The position numbers were made by a program, and so were the translations under genes. The notes beneath the pieces were generated by a model. It saw only the letters and a program-made list of their open reading frames with translations. It searched no databases and was not told the DNA's origin. From an uncultured Clostridia bacterium (lineage in GTDB: Bacteria; Bacillota; Clostridia; Oscillospirales; Ruminococcaceae), in contig CANQCK010000004.1 in NCBI GenBank assembly GCA_947589185.1, positions 49,584 through 113,583 of the forward strand: DNA of 64,000 bases, read 5' to 3'. Shown one piece after another: positions 34,225-42,062 of the stretch (the first letter of the stretch is position 1; the number at the start of each line of letters is the position of its first letter).

Positions 34225-34260
34225 TTGATAATGGAAAATGGATAATTATTGCTTAATAAA

Positions 34261-34329
34261 TCATTCTTCTGCCTCTTTAATTACATCTTCAAAGTCCAAT
34301 AAATGAATAGCCCTAAATTTTCTTTTCAT
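34261..34329 (-). CDS. 22-aa micro-ORF, copy 2 of 4
   Basis: MKRKFRAIHLLDFEDVIKEAEE, preceded by AAAGGACGTGACATCA. Divergent from the XRE gene, convergent with RHH copy 1. Here no 78-aa gene precedes it. Confidence 0.45.
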   Translation of the reverse strand: MKRKFRAIHLLDFEDVIKEAEE

Positions 34330-34367
34330 TGATGTCACGTCCTTTAATTTGATTTATTTATATTTTA

Positions 34368-34450
34368 CACTATAATCTAGTGAAAATTAACGTGTAATAT
34401 TAAACAAATTTTCGAATAGATTATTGTTTATTTTACACACTAATCTAGTG
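34368..34450. promoter_or_regulatory. Two CACTA-TAGTG operator-like repeats in the XRE/micro-ORF divergent region
   Basis: CACTA-TAATC-TAGTG (34368-34382) and CACTA-ATC-TAGTG (34438-34450), each inside a larger direct repeat TTTTACAC..TAATCTAGTGAAA. They flank the divergent start region and are likely XRE binding sites. Confidence 0.55.
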
Positions 34451-34477
34451 AAATTGTTAAGGCTGGTGTTTGACTGT

Positions 34478-34684
34478 ATGTCTATTAATTATAAAATTAA
34501 TGTTTTAGCAGAATTAAAAGCAAAAGGCTATAATACATCACGTTTAAGAAAAGAAAAAATATTAGGAGAAGCTACATTGCAACGATTAAGGCACAACAAA
34601 AGTGTATCTTATGCTGTCCTATCAAAGCTTTGCAGTTTGCTTGAATGTGATATAGGTGATATTTTAGAGTATAGGGAAGATTAA
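34478..34684 (+). CDS. XRE/YozG-like HTH protein, 68 aa
   Basis: MSINYKINVLAELKAKGYNTSRLRKEKILGEATLQRLRHNKSVSYAVLSKLCSLLECDIGDILEY is a single Cro/CI HTH similar to YozG-type regulators. ATG 34478 is chosen because the upstream ORF extension runs through the operator repeat. It is followed 23 bp later by RHH copy 2, probably in an operon. Confidence 0.8.
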   Translation: MSINYKINVLAELKAKGYNTSRLRKEKILGEATLQRLRHNKSVSYAVLSKLCSLLECDIGDILEYRED

Positions 34685-34707
34685 ACGGATATAAGGTGGT
34701 ATGATAT

Positions 34708-34902
34708 ATGCCAATTAGTAAAGCCCAGAAAAAAGCTACAAAGAAGTATGTTAAAAATCACTATGATAGGATTGATATGCGAGTTCCAAAAGGTAAAAGA
34801 GAAATAATTTCAAAACACGCAAAGGATTATGATGGCTCTCTAAACAAGTTTCTTAATCGGGCGGTTGATGAAGCTATGGAGAGAGATGAAAATAATGGAT
34901 AA
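34708..34902 (+). CDS. Ribbon-helix-helix-like small protein, array copy 2
   Basis: 64 residues, nearly identical C-terminal half to copies 1 and 3 (DGSLNKFLNRAVDEAMERDENNG) and variable N-terminal residues (NHYDRIDMRVPKGKREIISKHAKDYDG). AAGGTGGTATGATAT precedes ATG. It lies downstream of the XRE gene, unlike the other copies. Confidence 0.75.
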   Translation: MPISKAQKKATKKYVKNHYDRIDMRVPKGKREIISKHAKDYDGSLNKFLNRAVDEAMERDENNG

Positions 34903-34938
34903 TTGATAATGGAAAATGGATAATTATTGCTTAATAAA

Positions 34939-35007
34939 TCATTCTTCTGCCTCTTTAATTACATCTTCAAAATACAATAAATGAATAGCCCTAAATTTTC
35001 TTTTCAT
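34939..35007 (-). CDS. 22-aa micro-ORF, copy 3 of 4
   Basis: MKRKFRAIHLLYFEDVIKEAEE, leader AAGAACGTGACATCA. Its promoter (35038-35066) copies that of the 78-aa gene. It differs from copy 2 by one codon (Tyr for Asp). Confidence 0.45.
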   Translation of the reverse strand: MKRKFRAIHLLYFEDVIKEAEE

Positions 35008-35037
35008 TGATGTCACGTTCTTTTTTGGTATATTTAT

Positions 35038-35066
35038 ATTATATATTGGTACCCGTAGAAAAACAA
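35038..35066 (-). promoter_or_regulatory. GGTACC-type promoter of micro-ORF copy 3
   Basis: Minus strand TTGTTT, 17 bp (TTCTACGGGTACCAATA), TATAAT. GGTACC sits mid-spacer as in 33898-33926. Confidence 0.6.
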
Positions 35067-35161
35067 TAGACAAAATAGACAAATATCTGGTATTTATATA
35101 TGTATATATTGATAATTATATATAAATATGATATATTAAAAAACAATTTAACTTTTGAAAG

Positions 35162-35365
35162 GTGAGGTATATGCCAATTAGTAAAGCACAGCAAAGAGCA
35201 ACAAAAAAATATGATAAAAACCACTATGATGGTATTCATATGCGAGTTCCAAAAGGTAAAAGAGAAATAATTTCAAAACACGCAAAGGATTATGACGGCT
35301 CTCTAAACAAGTTCCTTAATCGGGCGGTTGATGAAGCTATGGAGAGAGATAAAAATAATGGATAA
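35162..35365 (+). CDS. Ribbon-helix-helix-like small protein, array copy 3
   Basis: About 64-67 residues. The start is either the ORF-track ATG 35162 with no clear ribosome site or, more likely, ATG 35171 (MPISKAQQRATKK) after GAAAGGTGAGGTAT. The rest matches copies 1 and 2 (NHYDGIHMRVPKGKREIISKHAKDYDGSLNKFLNRAVDEAMERDKNNG). Divergent from micro-ORF copy 3. Confidence 0.75.
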   Translation: MRYMPISKAQQRATKKYDKNHYDGIHMRVPKGKREIISKHAKDYDGSLNKFLNRAVDEAMERDKNNG

Positions 35366-35402
35366 TTGATAATGGAAAATGGATAATTAATGTTATAATA
35401 AA

Positions 35403-35440
35403 TCATTCTTCTGCCTCTTTCGTTACATCTTCAAAATACA
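35403..35440 (-). pseudogene. Remnant of micro-ORF, copy 4
   Basis: Only the last 12 codons survive (VYFEDVTKEAEE and stop). The start codon, leader and promoter are gone. Confidence 0.5.
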
Positions 35441-35479
35441 CTAAATAATAAAATATAATTGTATTGAAAGGTTGTACAT

Positions 35480-35665
35480 ATGGGAAAGACATCAACAGCA
35501 AGTAAGCAAAAGTATAATAAAAAGGCTTATGAAAGGGTCGTTTTAACTGTAAAAAAGGGAGATAAAGAAAAAATCTTTAAAAAAGCATCAGAGCTTGGAA
35601 AGAGTGTAAACGCATATATTAAAGACTTGATCAACGCAGATACTAATGGAATGTTAAAGGATTAG
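35480..35665 (+). CDS. Diverged ribbon-helix-helix-like protein, 61 aa
   Basis: MGKTSTASKQKYNKKAYERVVLTVKKGDKEKIFKKASELGKSVNAYIKDLINADTNG. A strand (ERVVLTVKKG) and two helices fit RHH/Arc-like proteins. It has a shared plan with the three array copies but low identity. GAAAGGTTGTACAT precedes ATG. It may be an older member of the array. Confidence 0.7.
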   Translation: MGKTSTASKQKYNKKAYERVVLTVKKGDKEKIFKKASELGKSVNAYIKDLINADTNGMLKD

Positions 35666-35693
35666 CGGAGGCGGAAATTTTCGCAAAGTTTTC

Positions 35694-35722
35694 TTGACAT
35701 CTTAGGATTAATAGGTTAATAT
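35694..35722 (+). promoter_or_regulatory. Promoter of the CBS/CorC-C gene
   Basis: TTGACA, 17-bp spacer, TAATAT, 46 bp before the ATG. Confidence 0.75.
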
Positions 35723-35767
35723 GTATTTGAAAAATTAAAACTAACTCGAAAGGAAATGATTGATTAA

Positions 35768-36598
35768 ATGGACGACTCAGCGGGGCAAACAGGAGGATTA
35801 TTTGCACGGATATTCGGCAAAAGGAAAAACGGTTCATTGACCGAAGATGAAATTATGGAGATATTAAACGGCGAGGACGCCGACGATATTGATGAGAGTC
35901 AAAAGGAAATGATAAGCAATATTTTTGAGTTTGACGATCTAGAAGTGAGAGACGTTATGACTCACAGAACAGATATATCGGCTGTCGAGGTAAAGAGCGA
36001 TCTGAAGGACGCAGTATCTCTTATAATTGAAAGGGGAGTTTCCCGAATTCCTGTTTATGATGAGACGATAGATAATATTTGCGGAGTAATTTACGCAAAG
36101 GATCTGCTTGCACTGATATTTGATGAAGACCCGGGAAGTCACAAAATATCTGAATTTGTCAGGGAGATAAAGTTCATTCCGGAAACTAATCATTGCTTTG
36201 AGCTATTTGATATATTTACATCACAGAAGATACAGATCGCAGTAGCGGTCGATGAATACGGCGGAACAGCAGGTCTTGTCACAATGGAGGATCTGCTTGA
36301 GGCAATTGTAGGAAACATTCAGGACGAGTATGACAATGAGCTTGAAGAAATTCAGGAGGTCACTCAAAATGTTTACGAGATTCTGGGCACAGCCGATACA
36401 GAGGACGTTGCCGATAAGTTAGGAATAGAGTTTTCAGATGATAATGACTGCGATACAATTGGCGGATTTGTAATAAATCTTTTAGGTCGTATACCCGATG
36501 AGAATGAAAGACCTACAGTAGAGTACGGAGGATTCAGATTCACCGTAATTTCAGTAGACGACAAACGTATAGAGAAATTAAAAGCTGAAAAGCTATAA
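35768..36598 (+). CDS. CBS-pair plus CorC/HlyC transporter-associated domain protein
   Basis: 276 residues. A CBS pair (about 60-180: VRDVMTHRTDISAVEVKSDLKDAVSLIIERGVSRIPVYDE; IAVAVDEYGGTAGLVTMEDLLEAIVG) and C-terminal CorC_HlyC domain (NVYEILGTADTEDVADKLGIEFSDDNDCDTIGGFVINLLGRIP). The DUF21 membrane domain of full-length hemolysin/CorC transporters is absent, so it is a cytosolic short form like CorC. GAAAGGAAATGATTGATTAA precedes ATG. Confidence 0.9.
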   Translation: MDDSAGQTGGLFARIFGKRKNGSLTEDEIMEILNGEDADDIDESQKEMISNIFEFDDLEVRDVMTHRTDISAVEVKSDLKDAVSLIIERGVSRIPVYDETIDNICGVIYAKDLLALIFDEDPGSHKISEFVREIKFIPETNHCFELFDIFTSQKIQIAVAVDEYGGTAGLVTMEDLLEAIVGNIQDEYDNELEEIQEVTQNVYEILGTADTEDVADKLGIEFSDDNDCDTIGGFVINLLGRIPDENERPTVEYGGFRFTVISVDDKRIEKLKAEKL

Positions 36599-36627
36599 AA
36601 ATAAAGTTCGGAACAGGTGTGAATAAA

Positions 36628-38079
36628 ATGTCAAATCCTATACGTTCGAAGAAAAAGACATATGTTGAATTTGTCGTTTCAGTATGCGTGATAGCTTTTT
36701 TAGTGATTGTGCTTTGCTTGTTTCCGAAGGGCGATGATAATAAGAACCTGCCAACGCAAACGGATACTGTTTCATCAAAAGCTATCTCAAAGACAGAAGT
36801 TAAAACAAGCGTAACTGTTACAGATGATAAATCGAAGGCTTCCGAGTCAGAAACCGTTAAGAGCAAAGTAACGGAAAAAAGTTCTGAGGCAGTTTCAAAA
36901 GAAAATGAAACGAACTCCAAAACCGAACCAAAAACAGCGGAGACAAAGCCTGTAATAAGTTCTGAAAAGACCAGTACAGAGCAGCCTGAAATTACTGTGA
37001 GCAAGTCAGAGCCTATTGACAATTTCAAAAAGCATATGATAAGCGGTTTGACGGCTGAACAGAGAATAGTATTAAATCAGATATTAGACGGAATAGAGAA
37101 TTTTAAAACGTATATTAATATAAAAAACAACGTCATAAAAAGAGACGACACCGAAACATTGATCAGCTTGTTTGTGCTGGTAAAGATCGCCTGCATAGAG
37201 AACAGCTCGGTGGCTTCGACCTATAGTTATATTGGAAATGACGAATACATTTCTGCGTTTAAATTCACCTATACAAAATCGAGAGAAAAGGCTTTGAACG
37301 AAAAAAAGAAGTTAGAAAAAAAGGCAGATTCTATAATAAATGGAATTACGTTCGATATGAACGAGTTTGAAAAAGTTAAATACATTCATGATAAAATAAC
37401 TAAAAACTGCGTTTACGGAGAGTTAAAGTCAGGAAGTCACGATTCGGCATACGGCTGTTTAGTTAAGGGAAAGGCGAATTGCGAGGGGTATTCAAAGGCA
37501 TTTTTACTGCTCTGCAACAAAGCGGGTATAGATTGTATGATAGTGACGGGTACTGCTGTAGGCGATGACGGTGAAAGTGCATCGCATATGTGGAATATGG
37601 TTATGGCAGACGGCAAATGGTATCATATTGATTTGACCTGGGACGATCCTACGCTTACGCCCTTCGACAGGAACTATGTAAGATACGATTTTTTCAATCT
37701 GACTGACAGCGAAATATTAACGACCCACACAAGCGAAAAAAACAAGTTTTATAAATATCCGAAGGCAAATTCGGTCAAGTACAATTATTTTATTTATAAC
37801 GATTATTGCGGTTATGATTTCAAATCGGCTTGCGAGGCAATGGAGAGGTCGGTCACCGACGCCGTGAAAAGCGGAAATAAATACGCTTCAATAAAGCTCA
37901 ATAACAATAAGACTTACGCTTCTGTGAAGAAAAAGCTGTTTAAATCCTCAAACGGCGAGACGCCCATATTCAAGATATTAAAAAGTGTTAAGAAAAAAAC
38001 CAAGTCTGAATTTTCAGCCAAGAAAATAAGCAAAATATTTATGGATCAGACTAATGTAATAACTGTATGTTTGAAATAG
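36628..38079 (+). CDS. Membrane-anchored transglutaminase-like protein
   Basis: 483 residues. N-terminal membrane anchor (FVVSVCVIAFLVIVLCLF), a Ser/Thr/Lys/Glu-rich linker (about 35-130) and an extracytoplasmic transglutaminase-like domain (about 220-370). The catalytic Cys lies in GKANCEGYSKAFLLLCNKAGID, His in SASHMWNMVMADGKWYHIDLTWDDP, with Asp following. It could act as a protease or crosslinker at the wall; substrate unknown. ATG 36628 follows AGGTG. Confidence 0.87.
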   Translation: MSNPIRSKKKTYVEFVVSVCVIAFLVIVLCLFPKGDDNKNLPTQTDTVSSKAISKTEVKTSVTVTDDKSKASESETVKSKVTEKSSEAVSKENETNSKTEPKTAETKPVISSEKTSTEQPEITVSKSEPIDNFKKHMISGLTAEQRIVLNQILDGIENFKTYINIKNNVIKRDDTETLISLFVLVKIACIENSSVASTYSYIGNDEYISAFKFTYTKSREKALNEKKKLEKKADSIINGITFDMNEFEKVKYIHDKITKNCVYGELKSGSHDSAYGCLVKGKANCEGYSKAFLLLCNKAGIDCMIVTGTAVGDDGESASHMWNMVMADGKWYHIDLTWDDPTLTPFDRNYVRYDFFNLTDSEILTTHTSEKNKFYKYPKANSVKYNYFIYNDYCGYDFKSACEAMERSVTDAVKSGNKYASIKLNNNKTYASVKKKLFKSSNGETPIFKILKSVKKKTKSEFSAKKISKIFMDQTNVITVCLK

Positions 38080-38086
38080 TGAAAAA

Positions 38087-38120
38087 AAGACGCTCGGCTT
38101 AAAAAAGTCAAGCGTCTTAT
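38087..38120. terminator. Bidirectional terminator between transglutaminase-like gene and tsaD
   Basis: AAGACGCT...AGCGTCTT with extended imperfect stem and A/T tracts on both sides, between convergent genes. Confidence 0.8.
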
Positions 38121-38128
38121 ATATTGAA

Positions 38129-39139
38129 TTAAATTTCAGTTATCGGCAATGTTGCAACAGCGTTCAGGCTTTCGTCGGCACGCTTTCCTGCCAGAAAATC
38201 AAAGTATCCCTGACTTGCTATCATTGCACCGTTGTCGCCGCAGTATTTAAGCTCCGGACAGAAGAATTCAAACTCGTGTTTTTCACATTCGCTTGATAGC
38301 AGACGCCTTACGCCTGAGTTTGCTGAAACTCCTCCCGAGACGGCAATGGTCTTATACCCCAAATCTGACGCCGCCTTTATCGTTTTGGAAACTAAGATTT
38401 CCGAAATGGTTTTTTGAAATGACGCACAAAGGTCGTCGCAGTTTATCGTTTCGCCTTTTTGCGATGCGTTGTGAACAAGATTTATCACAGCGGTTTTCAG
38501 CCCCGAAAATGAAAAGTCATACTCGCTTCCTGTAACGTGAGGATGCGGGAGCGTATATGCTTTCGGGTCGCCTATTTTAGACGCTTCATCTACGCTTTTT
38601 CCTCCGGGATACGGGTAACCTATCGTTCTTGCAACCTTGTCAAAACATTCACCTGCAGCGTCGTCTCTCGTTCTGCCTACAATGCGGTATTTTGTGTAGT
38701 CGAGAACTTCTACAATATGGCTGTGACCGCCGCTGACGACTAAAGCCAGATAGGGAGGCTTTAGATTTGGATTTGATATATAGTTAGCGGCTATGTGCCC
38801 TGCAATATGATGAACAGGAACAAGCGGCAGACCTGTATCCATAGCAACTCCCTTTGCAAATGAGACCCCTACCAGTAAAGCTCCTATCAGACCGGGTGCG
38901 TAGGTTACTGCTAAAGCGTCAATGTCATCAAGAGTGCAGTCAGCGTCGCTCAATGCGTTTTCAACAACTACGTGAATATTCTCGCAGTGGCGGCGTGACG
39001 CTATTTCAGGAACAACTCCGCCGTATAGCTTATGCTCGTCGATCTGCGATGCGACAATATTTGAAAGAACTTTTTTTCCGTCTTCAACAACAGCGGCGGC
39101 TGTTTCATCACAGGAGCTTTCAATTCCTAGAATTTTCAT
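38129..39139 (-). CDS. tsaD: tRNA N6-threonylcarbamoyladenosine transferase TsaD
   Basis: 336 residues; ASKHA-fold enzyme for t6A37. N-terminus MKILGIESSCDETAAAVV, metal site PVHHIAGHIAANY, YLALVVSGGHSHI, and CTGDNG-type YCGDNGAMIA near the C-terminus. rimI lies upstream on the same strand, the common rimI-tsaD pairing; tsaB is not in the window. Confidence 0.96.
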   Translation of the reverse strand: MKILGIESSCDETAAAVVEDGKKVLSNIVASQIDEHKLYGGVVPEIASRRHCENIHVVVENALSDADCTLDDIDALAVTYAPGLIGALLVGVSFAKGVAMDTGLPLVPVHHIAGHIAANYISNPNLKPPYLALVVSGGHSHIVEVLDYTKYRIVGRTRDDAAGECFDKVARTIGYPYPGGKSVDEASKIGDPKAYTLPHPHVTGSEYDFSFSGLKTAVINLVHNASQKGETINCDDLCASFQKTISEILVSKTIKAASDLGYKTIAVSGGVSANSGVRRLLSSECEKHEFEFFCPELKYCGDNGAMIASQGYFDFLAGKRADESLNAVATLPITEI

Positions 39140-39205
39140 ATTTATCTCCGTATACCTTGTTCTGACAAGGCTTTTTTTAATTAAGAGTATTTTGACAATA
39201 TACCG

Positions 39206-39664
39206 CTAGATGAGATTTTTAGTCATCAGCAAAGCGTCCTCAATTGGGTCTCGGTAGAAATTTTTCCGCTTCCCTGCTGTTAAGTAACCCAGAGATGCGT
39301 ATAGAGAGACCGCAGGTGAATTTGACTCTCTTACTTCAAGAGTAATGAACGCTGCATTTTTGCTTTCGGCAATTTCCTCAAGCGACGTCAAAAGACCCCT
39401 GCCTATACCTTTACGTCTGAAATTCTCCGATACGGCAATGTTGTTTATGTAAACCTCATTGCCTATTATTCTTACGTTTACAAAGCCTGCTACGGTCTGC
39501 TCTTTACCGCTGTCGGTATATATTGCAACAACGGTAAGCGACAAAGGGTTTTCAAGCTCGTCATAAAAAGCGGTTTCGCTCCACGGGCGGCTGAAACACT
39601 CCTTTTCAATTTGCGAGACAGCCTTTAAATGCTCTTTTTGCATTTGTTTATATATTAATGACAT
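39206..39664 (-). CDS. rimI: Ribosomal protein S18 alanine N-acetyltransferase
   Basis: 152-residue GNAT enzyme. The acetyl-CoA loop is FRRKGIGRGLL, preceded by NEVYINNIAVSE. FSRPWSETAFYDELENPLSLTVVA is the RimI N-terminal signature. It is probably co-transcribed with the beta-helix gene and tsaD. Confidence 0.92.
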   Translation of the reverse strand: MSLIYKQMQKEHLKAVSQIEKECFSRPWSETAFYDELENPLSLTVVAIYTDSGKEQTVAGFVNVRIIGNEVYINNIAVSENFRRKGIGRGLLTSLEEIAESKNAAFITLEVRESNSPAVSLYASLGYLTAGKRKNFYRDPIEDALLMTKNLI

Positions 39665-39677
39665 AAAATCAGGCTGA

Positions 39678-42020
39678 TTATTTTACCTTGACCTTTTTGA
39701 TTGTCGAATAAGCTCCGTATGCGACCTTGCCCGAACCGTAATTTTTATAAGCCTTGATGCGGAAGAAATATCTCTTTTTTGATTTCAGCTTTTTGATAGT
39801 ACATTTCTTAGCGTTTTTCTTTATCTTCTTTGTTTTTACGTTCTTAAAGGTTCTCTTTAAAGAATATTCTACTATATAACCGTTTACGCCGCTTAGTTTT
39901 TTCCAGCTTACGTTTACTGTCTTTTTCTTTTTGGATTTAACTTTTAGTGATTTAACCTTTTTAACAGTCGGTTTTTTTGCTTTTGTAGTTTTCGGCGTTG
40001 ACTTCTTAACTGTACTTGCCGCGTCGTTTTGTGCGACCTGAGAATCCTTTGACACCTTGCAGTTAGCAGTGTTGTTTGAGAAAGTATTTCCTGAGATCTT
40101 ATTGACCTTTGATTTGGTACCGACTGAAATGCCGTTGCCTTTAGAACCGCTTATATTGTTGCTTGATATTTCTGAAACGATGGAGTTTGTGCTGACAGAA
40201 ATACCGTGCGAAGTTGAATTGCTGACTTTATTGCTCTTGACTGACGCTGCAGACGAACTGCCGTAGACGAAAATTCCGTTTTTGCCCGAATTTGAAACTG
40301 TATTGCTTTCGATATTGCCAGTAATTTTACAGTTGGTTGAAAGAGCTATACCGTTCTGCTTTGAGCCTGATATTGTGTTCTGAGAGATAGATGCAGCAGA
40401 CGATTTACTCCACATATTTATACCGTCCTCACCCGAGCCGGAAATATTGTTTTTCTCTATTGAGCCTGTATTACTTCCGTCAGCAACACGCAGACCATAC
40501 ATAGTTGAATCCTTTACAGTATTATTTGAGATTTTACCTGTTACAGTTGAACTATTATTAATTATTATTCCGTTATTTTTAGCACCGCTTATGCTGTTAT
40601 CGGTTATTGAATTAACGCTTGTGTTTTCATAAATTTGAATGCCGTTCAGCGTAGAGTTGTTTATATTGTTTTTGCTGATGCTTGCAGTTACTTTTGAGCT
40701 TCCGCTTGCCGAAATGCCGTGACCTTTTGCATCGGTAACGGTGTTGCCGTCTATGTTGGCAACTGACGATTCATCCTGAATAGCAATTCCGTGATAGCCG
40801 GCTCTGGTTACAGTGTTGTTGCTGATAGAGTCAAGCTGTGTAACGTTTCTGTTTGGATTATTTGCAGGAAGTGTACTTTTTTCAAACAACAATATGCCCA
40901 TATCGCCTATATCGGTGAGAACGTTATCTGTAACCGTACCGCCGAGACTTCTTTTAACTATAATACCCTTTTCTCCGCAGTTGGTTATTGAGTTTTTCTT
41001 TATTGTTACGTTTTTATGACCTCTTGAAGCAATAGCAACAGAAGAACAATTATTTATTGTATTATAAGAAATATTTATATTCTCGTGATAAACAGGAGCT
41101 CCCGGATTACTGAGAGGTCCGGCACCGTCTGTTAAGGTCTTGTCGCTTCCGCAGGCTGAATCAAAGTTACCGAAGCCGGTGTTTTTAGTATTAAATGAAT
41201 TTGACAGAACCCTTACATCTTTGCAGGCTGTATCATCGGGGTAGTATCCGTCAGGAATAGATTCGTGGGTGGGACATTCTATATGCTCGCCGTCGCTTCT
41301 GTTACACGTGCTGTGAGAATGGGCTATGTCAATTTGCAGAGCCATATAAGATACGGCACTGTTCGATTTTTTCAAGCCGTCGAACGAGCAGTTCTGAATA
41401 AGACAGTTTTTAACTGCATTGATTTCAACAAGATGTCCGTTGTAGTTGTTTTGAAATGCAGCGTTTAAAAGATATATATTCTCTGCGTGACAGAATATAA
41501 TGTTTGTACTTGTTGGTGTATCAACCGCACTCATATCTCCGCCGCTCCATGTGCCGCCGTTTATGTACACATTTTTTGTCAGATCATATTTTCCTGTTTT
41601 ACTTTCCAAACCGAAAGAACCGTCTTTTGCAACATTACGAATTATACCGGTTCCCTTATCGTTGGGGTTGTTGTATGTTCTTTCAATTGTTGCACCTTCG
41701 GCTTGTATGATAGTATTTGAATAAACCCTAAGCGGCAAGTCGATTTGATATGTTCCGCTGTTTAATACAACTTCCGTATATTCACTGTCAGAATTATCAC
41801 TGGCATTGTTCAGAGCTTCCTGAATGGAATCGCCGGGTGAAACGGTAATTGTTTCGGTCGCCTCAGGAAAAACAACGCTTTCCGTTTCGCCTTCTGCCAT
41901 AACAGCCGGGAATGACGCTGACGTTATCATTAAAGATAACGCAGATACTAATGAAAAAGTTCTTTTGGTTAATTTTGATATGCTCATTTTTTTACTTTTG
42001 CTCTTAATTAAAAAGAGCAT
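39678..42020 (-). CDS. Secreted parallel beta-helix protein with C-terminal fibronectin-III-like domain
   Basis: Up to 780 residues. A signal peptide (KRTFSLVSALSLMITSASFPAVMA), then a Pro/Thr region and right-handed beta-helix (about 60-650) built of about 22-residue coils such as SISNNTVTRAGYHGIAIQD and ISGSKQNGIALSTNCK. A Lys-rich linker (KKSTPKTTKAKKPTVKKVKSLKVKSKKKK) and one FnIII-like domain (VNVSWKKLSGVNGYIVEYS...YFFRIKAYKNYGSG) end it. It is probably a polysaccharide- or surface-binding protein; no catalytic site is evident. The start is uncertain: GGAG is only 2 nt before ATG 42020, while ATG 41987 has no close ribosome site. Confidence 0.85.
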   Translation of the reverse strand: MLFLIKSKSKKMSISKLTKRTFSLVSALSLMITSASFPAVMAEGETESVVFPEATETITVSPGDSIQEALNNASDNSDSEYTEVVLNSGTYQIDLPLRVYSNTIIQAEGATIERTYNNPNDKGTGIIRNVAKDGSFGLESKTGKYDLTKNVYINGGTWSGGDMSAVDTPTSTNIIFCHAENIYLLNAAFQNNYNGHLVEINAVKNCLIQNCSFDGLKKSNSAVSYMALQIDIAHSHSTCNRSDGEHIECPTHESIPDGYYPDDTACKDVRVLSNSFNTKNTGFGNFDSACGSDKTLTDGAGPLSNPGAPVYHENINISYNTINNCSSVAIASRGHKNVTIKKNSITNCGEKGIIVKRSLGGTVTDNVLTDIGDMGILLFEKSTLPANNPNRNVTQLDSISNNTVTRAGYHGIAIQDESSVANIDGNTVTDAKGHGISASGSSKVTASISKNNINNSTLNGIQIYENTSVNSITDNSISGAKNNGIIINNSSTVTGKISNNTVKDSTMYGLRVADGSNTGSIEKNNISGSGEDGINMWSKSSAASISQNTISGSKQNGIALSTNCKITGNIESNTVSNSGKNGIFVYGSSSAASVKSNKVSNSTSHGISVSTNSIVSEISSNNISGSKGNGISVGTKSKVNKISGNTFSNNTANCKVSKDSQVAQNDAASTVKKSTPKTTKAKKPTVKKVKSLKVKSKKKKTVNVSWKKLSGVNGYIVEYSLKRTFKNVKTKKIKKNAKKCTIKKLKSKKRYFFRIKAYKNYGSGKVAYGAYSTIKKVKVK

Positions 42021-42062
42021 TCTCCTTTCAAATATTATTTAAAGTAAAAAATACTTTGATAA

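Noticed and set aside
33500-35480. CRISPR-like direct repeats
   Set aside because: Repeat spacing is irregular (about 470-680 bp), the units contain genes and the intervals are not uniform spacers; no cas genes are present.
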